A DNA stretch of 64,000 nucleotides from an uncultured Bacteroides sp. (GTDB lineage Bacteria > Bacteroidota > Bacteroidia > Bacteroidales > Bacteroidaceae), in the NCBI RefSeq assembly GCF_910586915.1, contig NZ_CAJULN010000001.1:186001-250000 (forward strand). Direction: 5' to 3'. The translations under genes and the position numbers were made by a program. The notes under the pieces are model-generated. The model was not told where the DNA came from. It searched no databases and saw only the letters and a program-made list of their open reading frames with translations. Shown here one piece after another: positions 35,381-44,803 of this stretch (position 1 is the stretch's first letter; each line of letters starts with the position of its first letter).

Positions 35381-38092
35381 ATGAACTCAAAAAGAACAAT
35401 ATATTGGAAACTGTTTCTTATCCCCCTTTTCACCATACTGTTCGGTATGGTGGCGGGCGGATGTTCCGATGACAAAGAGGAACTGCAAGGCAGCCAGTAC
35501 GGCTACGTGCAGTTCAAACTCTACAAATCGGCATCCTATGCAAAAGGCGGGGAGACACGTGCCGGCGACAACCTGAACAAGTTGGGCGAAGCACAGAAAG
35601 TAGAAATAGAAATGCTGTACAACGGTGCAAGCATCACGCAGACATTGATTCTGAACGCTTACAACGAATCCAATGCGGAGTACGGTATGCGTAGCGACAA
35701 GCTGCAACTGCTGGTAGGCGACTATAAAGTAGTAGGTTACAAGCTGCTCGACAAGCTCGACGAAGTGATAACGAGCATCTCTGCCTCTTCGGACGAAACA
35801 TTCACAGTCCTTTCGCGCGGACTGACGGTGAAAGACCTCACCGTAGACGTGCAAAGCCGTGGAACGGTAACGTTCAAACTTGCAAAGACCGGACTTCCCG
35901 AAACACGCGCAGTCGGCGACGCTTTGTATCTTTTCAAAGACATCAAGCTGATTGACATCACCGTGACCAATACCTTCACCCGCGAATCGACTACATTCAG
36001 GAAACTGAAAGTAGCCTACAAGGAAGAGTACAAAGAGCACGAGAACCCCGACGACCCGAACGACAAGTACATGGACGTAGGCGTTGCCACCAGCGACTCG
36101 GCCGTATGGCTGCCCACCGGCAATTACCGTGTGACGGCTTACACCACCTACCGGAAAAGCGGCGCAGTGGAAACCGCTCTTGAAACCCAGGAAGTGGCAG
36201 GCGAACCGTTTGCCATCGAAGACAATCGCCTGACCAAACACGCCAATGTGCCCATCCTGCTCTCCGAAACGAAAGAGTACATCAAAGACTACATCGCACT
36301 AAAGGAAATATGGGAAGCACTGAACGGAACGGAATGGGGCTACTACGGAGCGGGCGAAGTACCGGGAGCCAACTGGAACTTTAACAAGGAAATGGATATG
36401 TGGGGCGACCAGCCGGGTGTGACGCTCAACAGCAACGGACGCGTGGTAGGTCTGACGCTCGAGGGATTCGGTGCTAAAGGAAGAGTGCCCGACGCCATCG
36501 GACAGTTGACCGAACTGAAACTGCTCGCCTTAGGCTCGCACAGCGAAAGGCTCGGCAGAAATATGTTCGACCAGACAAACTGGAATGCCGACATGAGCGC
36601 CGCACAACTGAAAAACCTGCGTATGCACTACCGGAATACGTTCCTCAATTACGACGTGCGCCAAGACCTGTCCGAAATGATACAGAAAAGCATCAACGAC
36701 GACGCTGCACAGCAACCCATCCGCAAGAGCAGCCGCATTTCGCTGAAAGACGCGCAAATCGGCAAATACACCAACGGGATTACATTCGTCTCAAAAGCCA
36801 TCATGCGCCTGAAGCGGTTGCAGTTGTTCTACATCGGCAACGCTCCCATCAAAGCGGAAGATATCTGTACGGAGTGGGAAAACCCCGATTCGGAATACGC
36901 CAAAGCATACGAAGCGGAGAACCTGGACTGGAAAAGCATGACCGAACTGACGGACATCGAGATTTACAACTGTGCACAGTTGGACAGATTCCCCGACTTC
37001 ATATACAACCTGCCCGAAATGCAACTGCTGAACGTAGCAGCCAACGCAGGCATCAGCAGCGAACGGCTGAAAAACGACTGGTCGAAACTTGCCCTGTCGC
37101 CCGTAGGTAAGAAGTTGCAGATTCTCTATCTGAGCTACAACAACCTCAAATCATTCCCTACAGACGGTTCTCTTCGCAACATGAAGAAAATGGGAATGCT
37201 CGACTGTTATGACAACGAGATTGAAACACTGGCTCCCTTTGGCAAAGATGTGAAGCTCGCTACGCTCACCCTCGCCTACAACAAAATACAGGAGATACCG
37301 GAAGAGTTCTGCGGATTCACCAACGATGTGGAGACGCTGGACTTCTCGCACAACGAACTGAAGTACATCCCTAACATCTTCGATGCATCTTCCGTTCATG
37401 TCATGGGTTCGGTCGACCTCTCTTACAATCAGATTGGCTCCGTAGGCGGCAAGAACGTCGAAAACCCGGAAACATTCAAGGGCATCAACGCTTCTACCAT
37501 CTCATTGGCCTACAACCGCATCTCGAAGTTCCCGACAGACCTGTTCAGAACCGGTTCGCCGATTTCGACCATCAATCTGAGCAACAACGAAATGACGGAA
37601 ATTCCGGAATACTCGCTCAAAGGCAAAAACGGTAACTACAAGAATACGTATCTGCTGACTTCGATAGATCTGCGTTTCAACAAACTGAAATCCCTGTCGG
37701 ACGACTTCCGCGCAACGACCTTGCCTTACCTCACCAACATGGATGTCAGCTACAACTGCTTCTCCAAGTTCCCCACCGAACCGTTGAACAGCAGCCAGTT
37801 GAAAGCCTTCGGTATCCGCCACCAGCGCGACGCCGACGGTAACCGCATCCTGCGTGAATGGCCCGAAGGCATCAGTACTTGCCCGAGCCTGCTTCAACTG
37901 CAAATCGGAGCCAACGACATCCGCAAGGTGAACGAAACCATCAACCCGCGACTATGGATACTGGAGATTAAGGACAACCCCAACATCTCGCTTGACGTGA
38001 CACACCTTTGCCCTTACATCAAGGCAGGTATGTATATGCTGATTTACGACAAAACCCAGGATATCCGAGGTTGCGACACTCTTAAACAATAA
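35381..38092 (+). CDS. leucine-rich-repeat surface lipoprotein (DUF4458-like N-terminus)
   Basis: 903 residues. The lipoprotein signal ends FGMVAGGC, then SDDKEEL, an acidic surface-export signal. Residues about 20-285 form a beta-rich DUF4458-like region (VQFKLYKSASYAKGG... SAVWLPTGNYRVTAYTTYRK). Residues 285 to 890 hold many leucine-rich repeats, for example LQILYLSYNNLKSFPTD, LATLTLAYNKIQEIPEEF and STINLSNNEMTEIPEY, giving a long horseshoe surface for protein binding. No catalytic motif is seen. Being the first gene after the repeat element, its expression may differ from that of the upstream half of the operon. The next gene starts 11 bases after its stop. Confidence 0.88.
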   Translation: MNSKRTIYWKLFLIPLFTILFGMVAGGCSDDKEELQGSQYGYVQFKLYKSASYAKGGETRAGDNLNKLGEAQKVEIEMLYNGASITQTLILNAYNESNAEYGMRSDKLQLLVGDYKVVGYKLLDKLDEVITSISASSDETFTVLSRGLTVKDLTVDVQSRGTVTFKLAKTGLPETRAVGDALYLFKDIKLIDITVTNTFTRESTTFRKLKVAYKEEYKEHENPDDPNDKYMDVGVATSDSAVWLPTGNYRVTAYTTYRKSGAVETALETQEVAGEPFAIEDNRLTKHANVPILLSETKEYIKDYIALKEIWEALNGTEWGYYGAGEVPGANWNFNKEMDMWGDQPGVTLNSNGRVVGLTLEGFGAKGRVPDAIGQLTELKLLALGSHSERLGRNMFDQTNWNADMSAAQLKNLRMHYRNTFLNYDVRQDLSEMIQKSINDDAAQQPIRKSSRISLKDAQIGKYTNGITFVSKAIMRLKRLQLFYIGNAPIKAEDICTEWENPDSEYAKAYEAENLDWKSMTELTDIEIYNCAQLDRFPDFIYNLPEMQLLNVAANAGISSERLKNDWSKLALSPVGKKLQILYLSYNNLKSFPTDGSLRNMKKMGMLDCYDNEIETLAPFGKDVKLATLTLAYNKIQEIPEEFCGFTNDVETLDFSHNELKYIPNIFDASSVHVMGSVDLSYNQIGSVGGKNVENPETFKGINASTISLAYNRISKFPTDLFRTGSPISTINLSNNEMTEIPEYSLKGKNGNYKNTYLLTSIDLRFNKLKSLSDDFRATTLPYLTNMDVSYNCFSKFPTEPLNSSQLKAFGIRHQRDADGNRILREWPEGISTCPSLLQLQIGANDIRKVNETINPRLWILEIKDNPNISLDVTHLCPYIKAGMYMLIYDKTQDIRGCDTLKQ

Positions 38093-38103
38093 ACTGACAG
38101 AAA

Positions 38104-40092
38104 ATGAAATATTTACATAAAGTCATAGCAGGACTGGTACTTTGCACAGGGTGCATCACCTCATGCAAGGACGACAACAAGACGGAACTTCCCGGCGGAT
38201 TTCTGACGGACAAAGAAGAAATTGCAATCGGTCCGGAAGGTGGACTGGAGAAGATTACCGTGTTGTCAGACATAAGCTGGGTGGCAGGCGCATCCAAACC
38301 CTGGATTGCCGTCTCTCCGGCAAACGGATTGGGAGCGGCCGAATGTCAGCTCGCCATCGACTCCACGTTAGAGAACACGGCGCGCATGGCGCAAATCCGT
38401 TTCTCCTCCGAGCAGGCAGGACAGAAACTTATCACTGTCACACAATTCGGCTTCGGCAAACAGATTTTGCTGAACGAAACGGATGTGGAAATCGAGAACT
38501 CGGCGCGTTATGAGAAGCGTACGTTCGAGATGGTGGTATCTACCAATATTAATTTCAAAATCGGAAGCGTCGAATATGCTTTCGACGGCATACAGTCGGA
38601 TGAGGAGAAAGCCGAATACGAATCCGAACGCACCGGATGGCTCACCCAACCCCGGCAGGATGACTTGGCGGTGGACTTAGACAGAAAAGCCCGTCCGCGT
38701 ACGGTGAAAGCCAACTTCCGTTGGGAAATGAACACAGCTCCCTTCGTCCGCGTGGCGAAGATTCACCTCGTGCCGATAGACCCGGCAAACGACCAGTTGG
38801 TAGACGACAACGGCAACCCGATAGAGGATGTCGTGCTCACCGTCAAACAAAAACCTGCCCTCAAGATTGAAGACAACCGTGCGGGCGACTCACTGGCAGT
38901 CATCACCATCAATGAGAAGGTGCAGAGCATGATTAAATTTGAAACCAGCGAAAATATGCAGAACTGGGAAAACGTGACGCTGTGGGAAGCTACCGACAAG
39001 GACTTGCCGTGCGAAGAAGCGGTGGGACGCATACGTTCGGTAAACTTTGTCATGATTGACATGAAAGAGGGCGAATCCTTGCCGAAGGAAGTGCGTTACC
39101 TGAAATATCTGGAGTCGTTCTCCATCCGCAGCAACGCCAACTCACAAATCCGCGACATCCACTTGGGCGAGGAAATCTGCGAGTTGAAGCATCTGAAAGA
39201 GTTGGTTCTCTATTCGTACGGTATCACCTCTCTGCCGGCAAACTTCGCCAAATTGGGAGGCGCCACGAACGAAGGCTATGCAGGACTGAAAGCACTGAGT
39301 CTGTCGGCAACCAACTTTGCTACTCTGTCGACTATTACGAAAGTGGTCAACAAAGAGAACTTCCCGTACCTGACTTCGCTCGCACTGAATGGTTCGCGCC
39401 GCACTGACTCACTCTCCGACCTGACACTGGTACAAGGCGGTAAGTACAACGGACGCCCCATCGGACTGTTTGTCAATGTTTCGAGAGGAAGCGAAAGAGA
39501 CGCTCTTCTTAGCCTGCTTCTGTGGGAAAATCTGCAATCGCTGACGCTTGCCTACAACTTCATCGAAGGTGAACTGCCGACAGACGAAGAGATGGAAACG
39601 GCACTCGAGAGAGCGGGCAGACCGACACACTACACGTCTGACGACTTCTCGACCGAAAAGGCAGACTACCTCGACAAATTGGTAGGAGACACGTGCCGAT
39701 GGTTGCTCACGGATGACAATCCGGTAACATTCACCGCTACCGATGAGACGACGGAGACCGTGACAGGTCAGGAAATTCCGCGTGTATTGCCCAAGACCCG
39801 CTACCTCTCCATCAACCTAAACTTCCTCACCGGAAAACTGCCCAACTGGGTGCTCTTCCATCCTTACTTTGCAGCATGGTATCCGGAAATCGGATTCTTC
39901 ATCCAACAGGAGAGAGGCAAGGACTCTGCCGGAAAATCGGTAGGATTCGGCAACATAGACGCGGACAACTTCGACTTTACTTATTATTACGGAGCCGAAG
40001 ACCCCGGCAGCAACATAGCCGTACCGGGAGTTGCCTATCCGCTCTACTACCGTCGTTTTGTGGCCAACTCCGCGACGGAAGACGCAGAATAA
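38104..40092 (+). CDS. BACON plus leucine-rich-repeat lipoprotein
   Basis: 662 residues. The lipoprotein signal ends CTGCITSC, then KDDNKTE. Residues 35-120 are a BACON-type domain (SDISWVAGASKPWIAVSP... RFSSEQAGQKLITVTQ). A second beta region extends to about residue 260, and LRR-like repeats follow (LKHLKELVLYSYGITSLPAN; LKALSLSATNFATLST; LQSLTLAYNFIEGELP). Both this and the preceding LRR protein are predicted to face outward. They probably bind the same class of ligand as the SusD, or serve as docking proteins for the peptidase encoded next. Confidence 0.85.
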   Translation: MKYLHKVIAGLVLCTGCITSCKDDNKTELPGGFLTDKEEIAIGPEGGLEKITVLSDISWVAGASKPWIAVSPANGLGAAECQLAIDSTLENTARMAQIRFSSEQAGQKLITVTQFGFGKQILLNETDVEIENSARYEKRTFEMVVSTNINFKIGSVEYAFDGIQSDEEKAEYESERTGWLTQPRQDDLAVDLDRKARPRTVKANFRWEMNTAPFVRVAKIHLVPIDPANDQLVDDNGNPIEDVVLTVKQKPALKIEDNRAGDSLAVITINEKVQSMIKFETSENMQNWENVTLWEATDKDLPCEEAVGRIRSVNFVMIDMKEGESLPKEVRYLKYLESFSIRSNANSQIRDIHLGEEICELKHLKELVLYSYGITSLPANFAKLGGATNEGYAGLKALSLSATNFATLSTITKVVNKENFPYLTSLALNGSRRTDSLSDLTLVQGGKYNGRPIGLFVNVSRGSERDALLSLLLWENLQSLTLAYNFIEGELPTDEEMETALERAGRPTHYTSDDFSTEKADYLDKLVGDTCRWLLTDDNPVTFTATDETTETVTGQEIPRVLPKTRYLSINLNFLTGKLPNWVLFHPYFAAWYPEIGFFIQQERGKDSAGKSVGFGNIDADNFDFTYYYGAEDPGSNIAVPGVAYPLYYRRFVANSATEDAE

Positions 40093-40129
40093 GTAATCAT
40101 TAACAAGAACAATTAGCTAACAAGTAAAC

Positions 40130-42223
40130 ATGAGAAATAGATTCTTATATACACTTCTGTTGGGATTGGCGCTGGCTGCCTGCTCGGAACATGAGCAGGC
40201 AGAGCAGCCGTCGGTTTCGGCAGGGGAGACCGAAATCCGGTTCCCCGCCGACGTGACAGCAGGCGAACTAATCATCAAATTCAAGCCCGAAATGACGGAA
40301 ATCCTTGACCGCGCATTCACCCGTTCCGCGCGCAACGGAGGTGTCGCTACCCGTTCGGGAATTCCTTCGACGGACGAGATTCTCGATATCTTGGGCGGAT
40401 ACCACTTCGAGCGTATCTTCCCGACCGATGCCAAGAACGAAGCGCGCACCCGCGCCGCAGGATTACACCTGTGGTATCTGGTGAAGTTCGACAAGGACAC
40501 CGACTTGAAAGAAGCGGCAAAGCGCATCTCCCAGTTAGGGGAAATCTCCAAAGTGCAAGGTAACAGTCGCATCAAACGTGCCTACAAGAGCGATGACCGC
40601 CGCGTATATGTCAGCGAATCGGTGTTGCAACGCAATGCTGCCACCCGCGCCGGAAGAGCGTCAGCCACCTTTGCCGATCCCGGACTCGCCTACCAGTGGC
40701 ACTACAACAACACGGGAACATACGCCTTTGAAAACCAGAATCCGATGAACAACGGAGCCGAAGAGGGTTGCGACGTAGGCTGCTACGAAGCATGGCGGAA
40801 ATGTATGGGCGACCCCTCCATCGTCGTTGCCGTACTGGACGAAGGAGTGATGCTCACTCACCCCGACCTGAAAGACAACATCTGGGTGAACGAAGGCGAA
40901 GAGATTAACGCTGGGCAGGACGCCGACAACAACGGATATGTTGACGACAAGCACGGATACAACTTCGTAGAGAACACCGCAGTCATCACCTGGTCGTCGG
41001 AGCACGACACCGGACACGGCACGCACGTGGCAGGAACCATTGCCGCTATGAATGGCAACGGAATAGGTGTATGCGGCATCGCAGGCGGTAACGGCACTCC
41101 CAATTCGGGCGTGAAAATCATGACGTGCCAGGTATTTGCAGGCGACGCGGGCGTTACGCTTACCGCCGAAGCCAAAGCCATCAAATATGCGGCAGACAAC
41201 GGCGCTGTCATCCTGCAATGTAGTTGGGGATACAACTCGGCCGACGCCAACATCGCTGAAGGATTCAGCCCCGGCCCCGCCACACAGAAGGAGTGGGAAA
41301 CAACCTATCCGCTTGAGAAGGAGGCTTTGGACTACTTCATCCACAACGCCGGCTCGCCCAACGGAGTCATCGAAGGTGGACTCGCCATCTTTGCGGCAGG
41401 CAACGAGTATGCAGGCATTCCCGCTTATCCGGGCGCATACTCTAAATGTGTCACCGTCAGTTCCACGGCTGCCGACTTCACTCCGGCGTCTTATACCAAC
41501 TACGGTACGGAGGTAGACATCTGCGCCCCCGGCGGCGACACGGAATATTATGCTGCCATTGGCAAGGATTCGCCCGAATTCTGGGAAGAGGGAGCGCCCT
41601 ACGCCGGCTCCATCCTCTCCACAATGATGAAAAACGGCACACCCGCTTATGGCTACATGGACGGTACCTCGATGGCTTGCCCGCACGTGTCGGGAGTAGC
41701 CGCCTTAGGCTTGTCGTATGCAGTGAAACTGCGCCGCCACTTCAAAGCGTCTGAATTCATCGGGCTGCTGAAAGAGTCTGTCAAGCCGGTAGATACCTGG
41801 TATGGCGGCGGCAGAAAGAAGACTTACTACCGCAATCATACATCGCCGGGAGCTTCGCCTGCGCAACTCGAACTGTCGAAGTACATCGGCAAGATGGGAA
41901 CTGGCGTAGCCAACGCAGCCCTGTTGCTCAACAACATCGAAGGCAGCGGCACGGAGATGAAAGTGCCCAACGTCTATGTAGCGGAAAAAGCGACATCAAC
42001 GGTCAACTTGGCGTATTACTTCGTCGACGGTGAAAAGCTCACCTATACTTGCACCTCGTCCGATAGCGGCATCGTCGCCGTAGCGGTAGAGAACAACACG
42101 CTGATGAAAGTGACCGGAGTAACCACCGGCACGGCACGCATCACCGTGAAAGCAAGCAACGGCGCGCAACAGACCATCACCGTCACTGTCCGCAAGACAG
42201 CCAATGACAACGGTTGGATGTAA
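40130..42223 (+). CDS. S8 subtilisin-like serine peptidase lipoprotein
   Basis: 697 residues. A signal with lipobox LALAAC is followed by SEHEQAEQ, so it is a surface or periplasmic lipoprotein. Residues 40-150 form an inhibitory prodomain (AGELIIKFKPEMTEIL; WYLVKFDKDTDLKEAAK) with an Arg-rich stretch to about 175 that is a likely processing region. The catalytic residues are all present: D236 in VVAVLDEGV, H295 in HDTGHGTHVAGT, N424 in IFAAGNEY and S513 in DGTSMACPHVSG. The last 90 residues look like a bacterial Ig-like (BIG_2) domain ending TGTARITVKASNGAQQ. It is the only evident enzyme in the operon and would cut protein at the cell surface for uptake by the SusCD pair. Confidence 0.93.
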   Translation: MRNRFLYTLLLGLALAACSEHEQAEQPSVSAGETEIRFPADVTAGELIIKFKPEMTEILDRAFTRSARNGGVATRSGIPSTDEILDILGGYHFERIFPTDAKNEARTRAAGLHLWYLVKFDKDTDLKEAAKRISQLGEISKVQGNSRIKRAYKSDDRRVYVSESVLQRNAATRAGRASATFADPGLAYQWHYNNTGTYAFENQNPMNNGAEEGCDVGCYEAWRKCMGDPSIVVAVLDEGVMLTHPDLKDNIWVNEGEEINAGQDADNNGYVDDKHGYNFVENTAVITWSSEHDTGHGTHVAGTIAAMNGNGIGVCGIAGGNGTPNSGVKIMTCQVFAGDAGVTLTAEAKAIKYAADNGAVILQCSWGYNSADANIAEGFSPGPATQKEWETTYPLEKEALDYFIHNAGSPNGVIEGGLAIFAAGNEYAGIPAYPGAYSKCVTVSSTAADFTPASYTNYGTEVDICAPGGDTEYYAAIGKDSPEFWEEGAPYAGSILSTMMKNGTPAYGYMDGTSMACPHVSGVAALGLSYAVKLRRHFKASEFIGLLKESVKPVDTWYGGGRKKTYYRNHTSPGASPAQLELSKYIGKMGTGVANAALLLNNIEGSGTEMKVPNVYVAEKATSTVNLAYYFVDGEKLTYTCTSSDSGIVAVAVENNTLMKVTGVTTGTARITVKASNGAQQTITVTVRKTANDNGWM

Positions 42224-42240
42224 CTCAACTCGGTGAAACA

Positions 42241-43059
42241 ATGAAGCGCTTACACCTATTAATAATAGTAGCACTCCTTGCCGGAGCAGGGTTGTTCGGA
42301 GTGGCACACGCACAGAACAGCCCCGCTTCCCTGCAAGCGCGGAGAGACTCGCTGCTGAACCCCGCACTGCTGAAACAGGCGGAACGGCTGCTGCGGTTTG
42401 ACAAGACCGTGCAGGACGTGGGCACGCTGACCGAGGACGACGCTCCGGCAACCCGCCGGTTTGTCTGCACCAACGTGAGCAACCGCCCTCTTCTACTGAA
42501 GCGCGCCACGCCGACGTGCAGTTGCGTCACCGTAGAGATGCCCGGCGGCGAGTTGCTGCCAGGCAAGCAGCAGCCGGTCACACTGACGTTCCATCCGAAG
42601 AACCATCCCGGCACGATAGACACCCAGGTGTTTGTCTACCTCTCCTCTTCGGACAAGACGCCCGTGGCACGGCTCACACTGACGGGAAACGTACTTCCGG
42701 GCAAGGACGAATGGGCACGCTATCCCCATGCAATGGGCAGGCTGCGTCTGAAACAGAACGCAATGGCCTTCGGCGAGGTGAAAGCCGGCGGCCGGTTTAC
42801 GGAACGCATCCTCTGCGGCAACAGCAGCAGCAAACCCATGCGGCTCACCGCACCGATACTTCCCGCCTACGCCTCCTTCCGTACCGAACCGGCAGTGATT
42901 CCGCCGGGCGGGGAAGCCGATATCGTGGTCACCATAGACGCTTCACTGATTCCTGCCGGAGCGAAGGCGGAATTTACCTTCCCCATTATCATCGAAGGTA
43001 TCAGCGCTCGCCCGTCAGACCGTACATTGAATATAAAAGTTAAACGTATCAATCCATAA
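42241..43059 (+). CDS. DUF1573 domain periplasmic protein
   Basis: 272 residues from the ATG at 42241, the start that opens directly on a signal peptide (MKRLHLLIIVALLAGAGLFG... AHAQ). No lipobox cysteine is present, so it is soluble in the periplasm. Residues about 50-145 match DUF1573, an Ig-like fold: VQDVGTLTEDDAPATRRFVC, RATPTCSCVTVEMPGGEL and LTFHPKNHPGTIDTQVFVYL. A second similar domain follows (FGEVKAGGRFTERILCGNSS). Two cysteines in CSC are conserved in the family. The function is unknown; it is the only non-lipoprotein among the accessory genes of the operon. Confidence 0.85.
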   Translation: MKRLHLLIIVALLAGAGLFGVAHAQNSPASLQARRDSLLNPALLKQAERLLRFDKTVQDVGTLTEDDAPATRRFVCTNVSNRPLLLKRATPTCSCVTVEMPGGELLPGKQQPVTLTFHPKNHPGTIDTQVFVYLSSSDKTPVARLTLTGNVLPGKDEWARYPHAMGRLRLKQNAMAFGEVKAGGRFTERILCGNSSSKPMRLTAPILPAYASFRTEPAVIPPGGEADIVVTIDASLIPAGAKAEFTFPIIIEGISARPSDRTLNIKVKRINP

Positions 43060-43075
43060 AAAAAAGAAATCCGAC

Positions 43076-43552
43076 ATGAAGAATATTTTCAAACTCATGG
43101 CTTTATTGGCTCTCCTGCTCTGCGGCTCGTCCTGCAACGACGACGATTCATCGGCTGCAGCCTGCCTGGAAGTCACTACCGCCAACCTGAACGGAGTGTG
43201 GCAACTTGCCGAATGGAACGGCGCTCCTTTGGCCGAAGACACCTATTGCTATATAAAGTTCAACCGCAAGGATCAGACATTCGAAATGTATCAGAAGTTC
43301 GACAGTATGTATGCCCGCTACATCACCGGCAGTTTCAGCATCCGCAAAGACCCGTACCTGGGTGCGGTCATCTCCGGCGTCTACGACTACGGAAACGGCG
43401 ACTGGAACAGCGAATACATCGTCACCGACCTGTTGGAAAGCGGTTCGATGGTGTGGACTGCCACAGAGGACGAAGCCGACGTGAACAAGTATGTGCGTTG
43501 CGACAAAGTTCCCGATGAGATTGTGGAGGAGGCGAAGGCGGAGGAAGAGTAA
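43076..43552 (+). CDS. small lipocalin-like lipoprotein, last gene of the surface operon
   Basis: 158 residues. The signal LMALLALLLCGSSC is followed by NDDDSSAAAC, a strong surface-export pattern. The body has a lipocalin-like opening LNGVWQLAEWNGAPL and alternating strands (YCYIKFNRKDQTFEMYQK; GSFSIRKDPYLGAVISG), suggesting a small beta-barrel. The C-terminus is very acidic (EIVEEAKAEEE). No known ligand. The 22-base array copy C and a strong terminator follow, marking the end of the operon. Confidence 0.75.
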   Translation: MKNIFKLMALLALLLCGSSCNDDDSSAAACLEVTTANLNGVWQLAEWNGAPLAEDTYCYIKFNRKDQTFEMYQKFDSMYARYITGSFSIRKDPYLGAVISGVYDYGNGDWNSEYIVTDLLESGSMVWTATEDEADVNKYVRCDKVPDEIVEEAKAEEE

Positions 43553-43572
43553 GAAATAGGACCGATTTGCAC

Positions 43573-43681
43573 GGCCTATATGCCCTGTTTCCAGCATCCA
43601 TATATCTTGCCTCCAGCATCTATATGTCCAATGTCTACCATCTATATCTCCTGCACACACCATCTATATGCGCTGTAACAC
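43573..43681. repeat. 22-base-period array, copy C
   Basis: At least four contiguous 22-base units starting at about 43592, each beginning AGCATC or ACCATC and holding a CTATAT core, preceded by one degenerate unit. The last unit ends TATATGCGCTGTAACA, identical to the end of copy A, and the next bases (GCTGA, TATGA, GCTG) also match those after copy A. It lies in the convergent gap between the lipocalin-like gene and korB. Confidence 0.8.
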
Positions 43682-43723
43682 GCTGAATATGAAGCTGAAA
43701 ATGCTTCGTATTGGCAGGTAGGA

Positions 43724-43776
43724 AAAGAAAGAGGGGCCGCTTCAGCACCGTGAAGCGACCCCTCTTCTTTTTTTAT
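43724..43776 (+). terminator. terminator at the end of the nine-gene operon
   Basis: A 14-base stem (43731-43744 with 43751-43764, one mismatch) and a 6-base loop, then a run of T to 43776. The opposite arm is A-rich (AAAAGAAA), so it can also end korB transcription. Confidence 0.85.
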
Positions 43777-43789
43777 TGCAGGCTGTGAA

Positions 43790-44800
43790 TTACTTCACCT
43801 CCCAGGTTTCGTTGGTCATCAGCAACTCTTGGAAATTATGATATTTCTTCTTGCCTTTGACCTCTTCGATTTGTTCGGCAACAGCCTCGTTGTAAGTCGG
43901 AGCATCCACATCGCGTATGACACCTAATGCAATCGGGAAGTCGGGACCTTCCATCAAGGCCAGTTTCAGTTGGAGCGTGTTGTCCTGGCAGTGGGCGTCG
44001 TGGATGAGGATATCTTTTTCGGTGATACCGTTCTCGCCGAGTTTCACCACCTTCAGCCCGAAACCTTCCTGCATCAGTCCGAACTCTTTGTTTTCACCAA
44101 ACAGCATCGGTTTGCCATGCTCCAGGTAGATGGCGTTCTTGGCACGTCCTTCTTTGGTGGCAACGCTGGCGTGCGTTCCGTCGTTGAAGATGACACAGTT
44201 CTGGAGCACTTCTACCACGGAAGCACCCTTATGGTTGGCGGCTGCTTTCAATACCTCTACCGAAGCCGCACCGTCTACGGCAATACAGCGTGCGAAGAAA
44301 CGTCCGCGTGCGCCGAAAGCCAGTTCGGCTGGGCGGAAGGGGTCTTCCACAGTGCCGTAAGGAGAAGACTTGGTGACCAGTCCGCGTGCCGAAGTCGGTG
44401 AGTATTGTCCTTTTGTCAGACCGTAGATACGGTTGTTCAGCAGAATCATATTCAGGTCGATATTGCGGCGCAATGCGTGAATGAAATGGTTACCGCCGAT
44501 TGCCAGCCCGTCGCCGTCGCCGGAAATCTGCCAGATAGTCAAATTAGGGTTAGCTACTTTGGCGCCTGTTGCAATGGCGGCAGCGCGTCCGTGGATGGTA
44601 TGGAAGCCATACGTATTGACATAGTAAGGCAGACGGGAAGAGCAGCCGATGCCCGAAATTACGGCAATGTCGTGCGGAGCCGTTCCCAGTTCGGCCATAG
44701 CTTTGTGCAGTGAATTCAGGAAAGCGTGGTCACCGCATCCCGGACACCAGCGCGGTTGTCCTGCTTTATAATCTTGTACGGTATATACTTTATCGCTCAT
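43790..44800 (-). CDS. korB: 2-oxoacid:ferredoxin oxidoreductase, beta subunit
   Basis: 336 residues. RWCPGCGDHAFLNSLHKA at the N-terminus and the thiamine diphosphate motif ISGDGDGLAIGGNHFIHALR, then LNMILLNNRIYGLTKGQYSP, mark the TPP-binding beta subunit. No four-cysteine-cluster ferredoxin domain is present, as usual in the two-subunit form. With the alpha subunit encoded four bases upstream it oxidises 2-oxoglutarate (or a similar 2-oxoacid) to the acyl-CoA and reduces ferredoxin in the cytoplasm, serving the partial, reversible citric acid cycle of Bacteroides. The choice of 2-oxoglutarate over pyruvate or branched-chain oxoacids is by family resemblance. Confidence 0.92.
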   Translation of the reverse strand: MSDKVYTVQDYKAGQPRWCPGCGDHAFLNSLHKAMAELGTAPHDIAVISGIGCSSRLPYYVNTYGFHTIHGRAAAIATGAKVANPNLTIWQISGDGDGLAIGGNHFIHALRRNIDLNMILLNNRIYGLTKGQYSPTSARGLVTKSSPYGTVEDPFRPAELAFGARGRFFARCIAVDGAASVEVLKAAANHKGASVVEVLQNCVIFNDGTHASVATKEGRAKNAIYLEHGKPMLFGENKEFGLMQEGFGLKVVKLGENGITEKDILIHDAHCQDNTLQLKLALMEGPDFPIALGVIRDVDAPTYNEAVAEQIEEVKGKKKYHNFQELLMTNETWEVK

Positions 44801-44803
44801 CTC

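Noticed and set aside
35140..35475. 111-codon minus-strand frame over repeat copy B, with a similar one at 22258-22488
   Set aside because: The similar peptides (IYILR, SIYI) arise from the repeated DNA units themselves; the frames overlap the ends of real genes and have no coding signals.
40661..41686. 341-codon minus-strand frame opposite the S8 peptidase
   Set aside because: The peptidase has all catalytic residues in the other strand; the antisense frame shows no recognisable motif.
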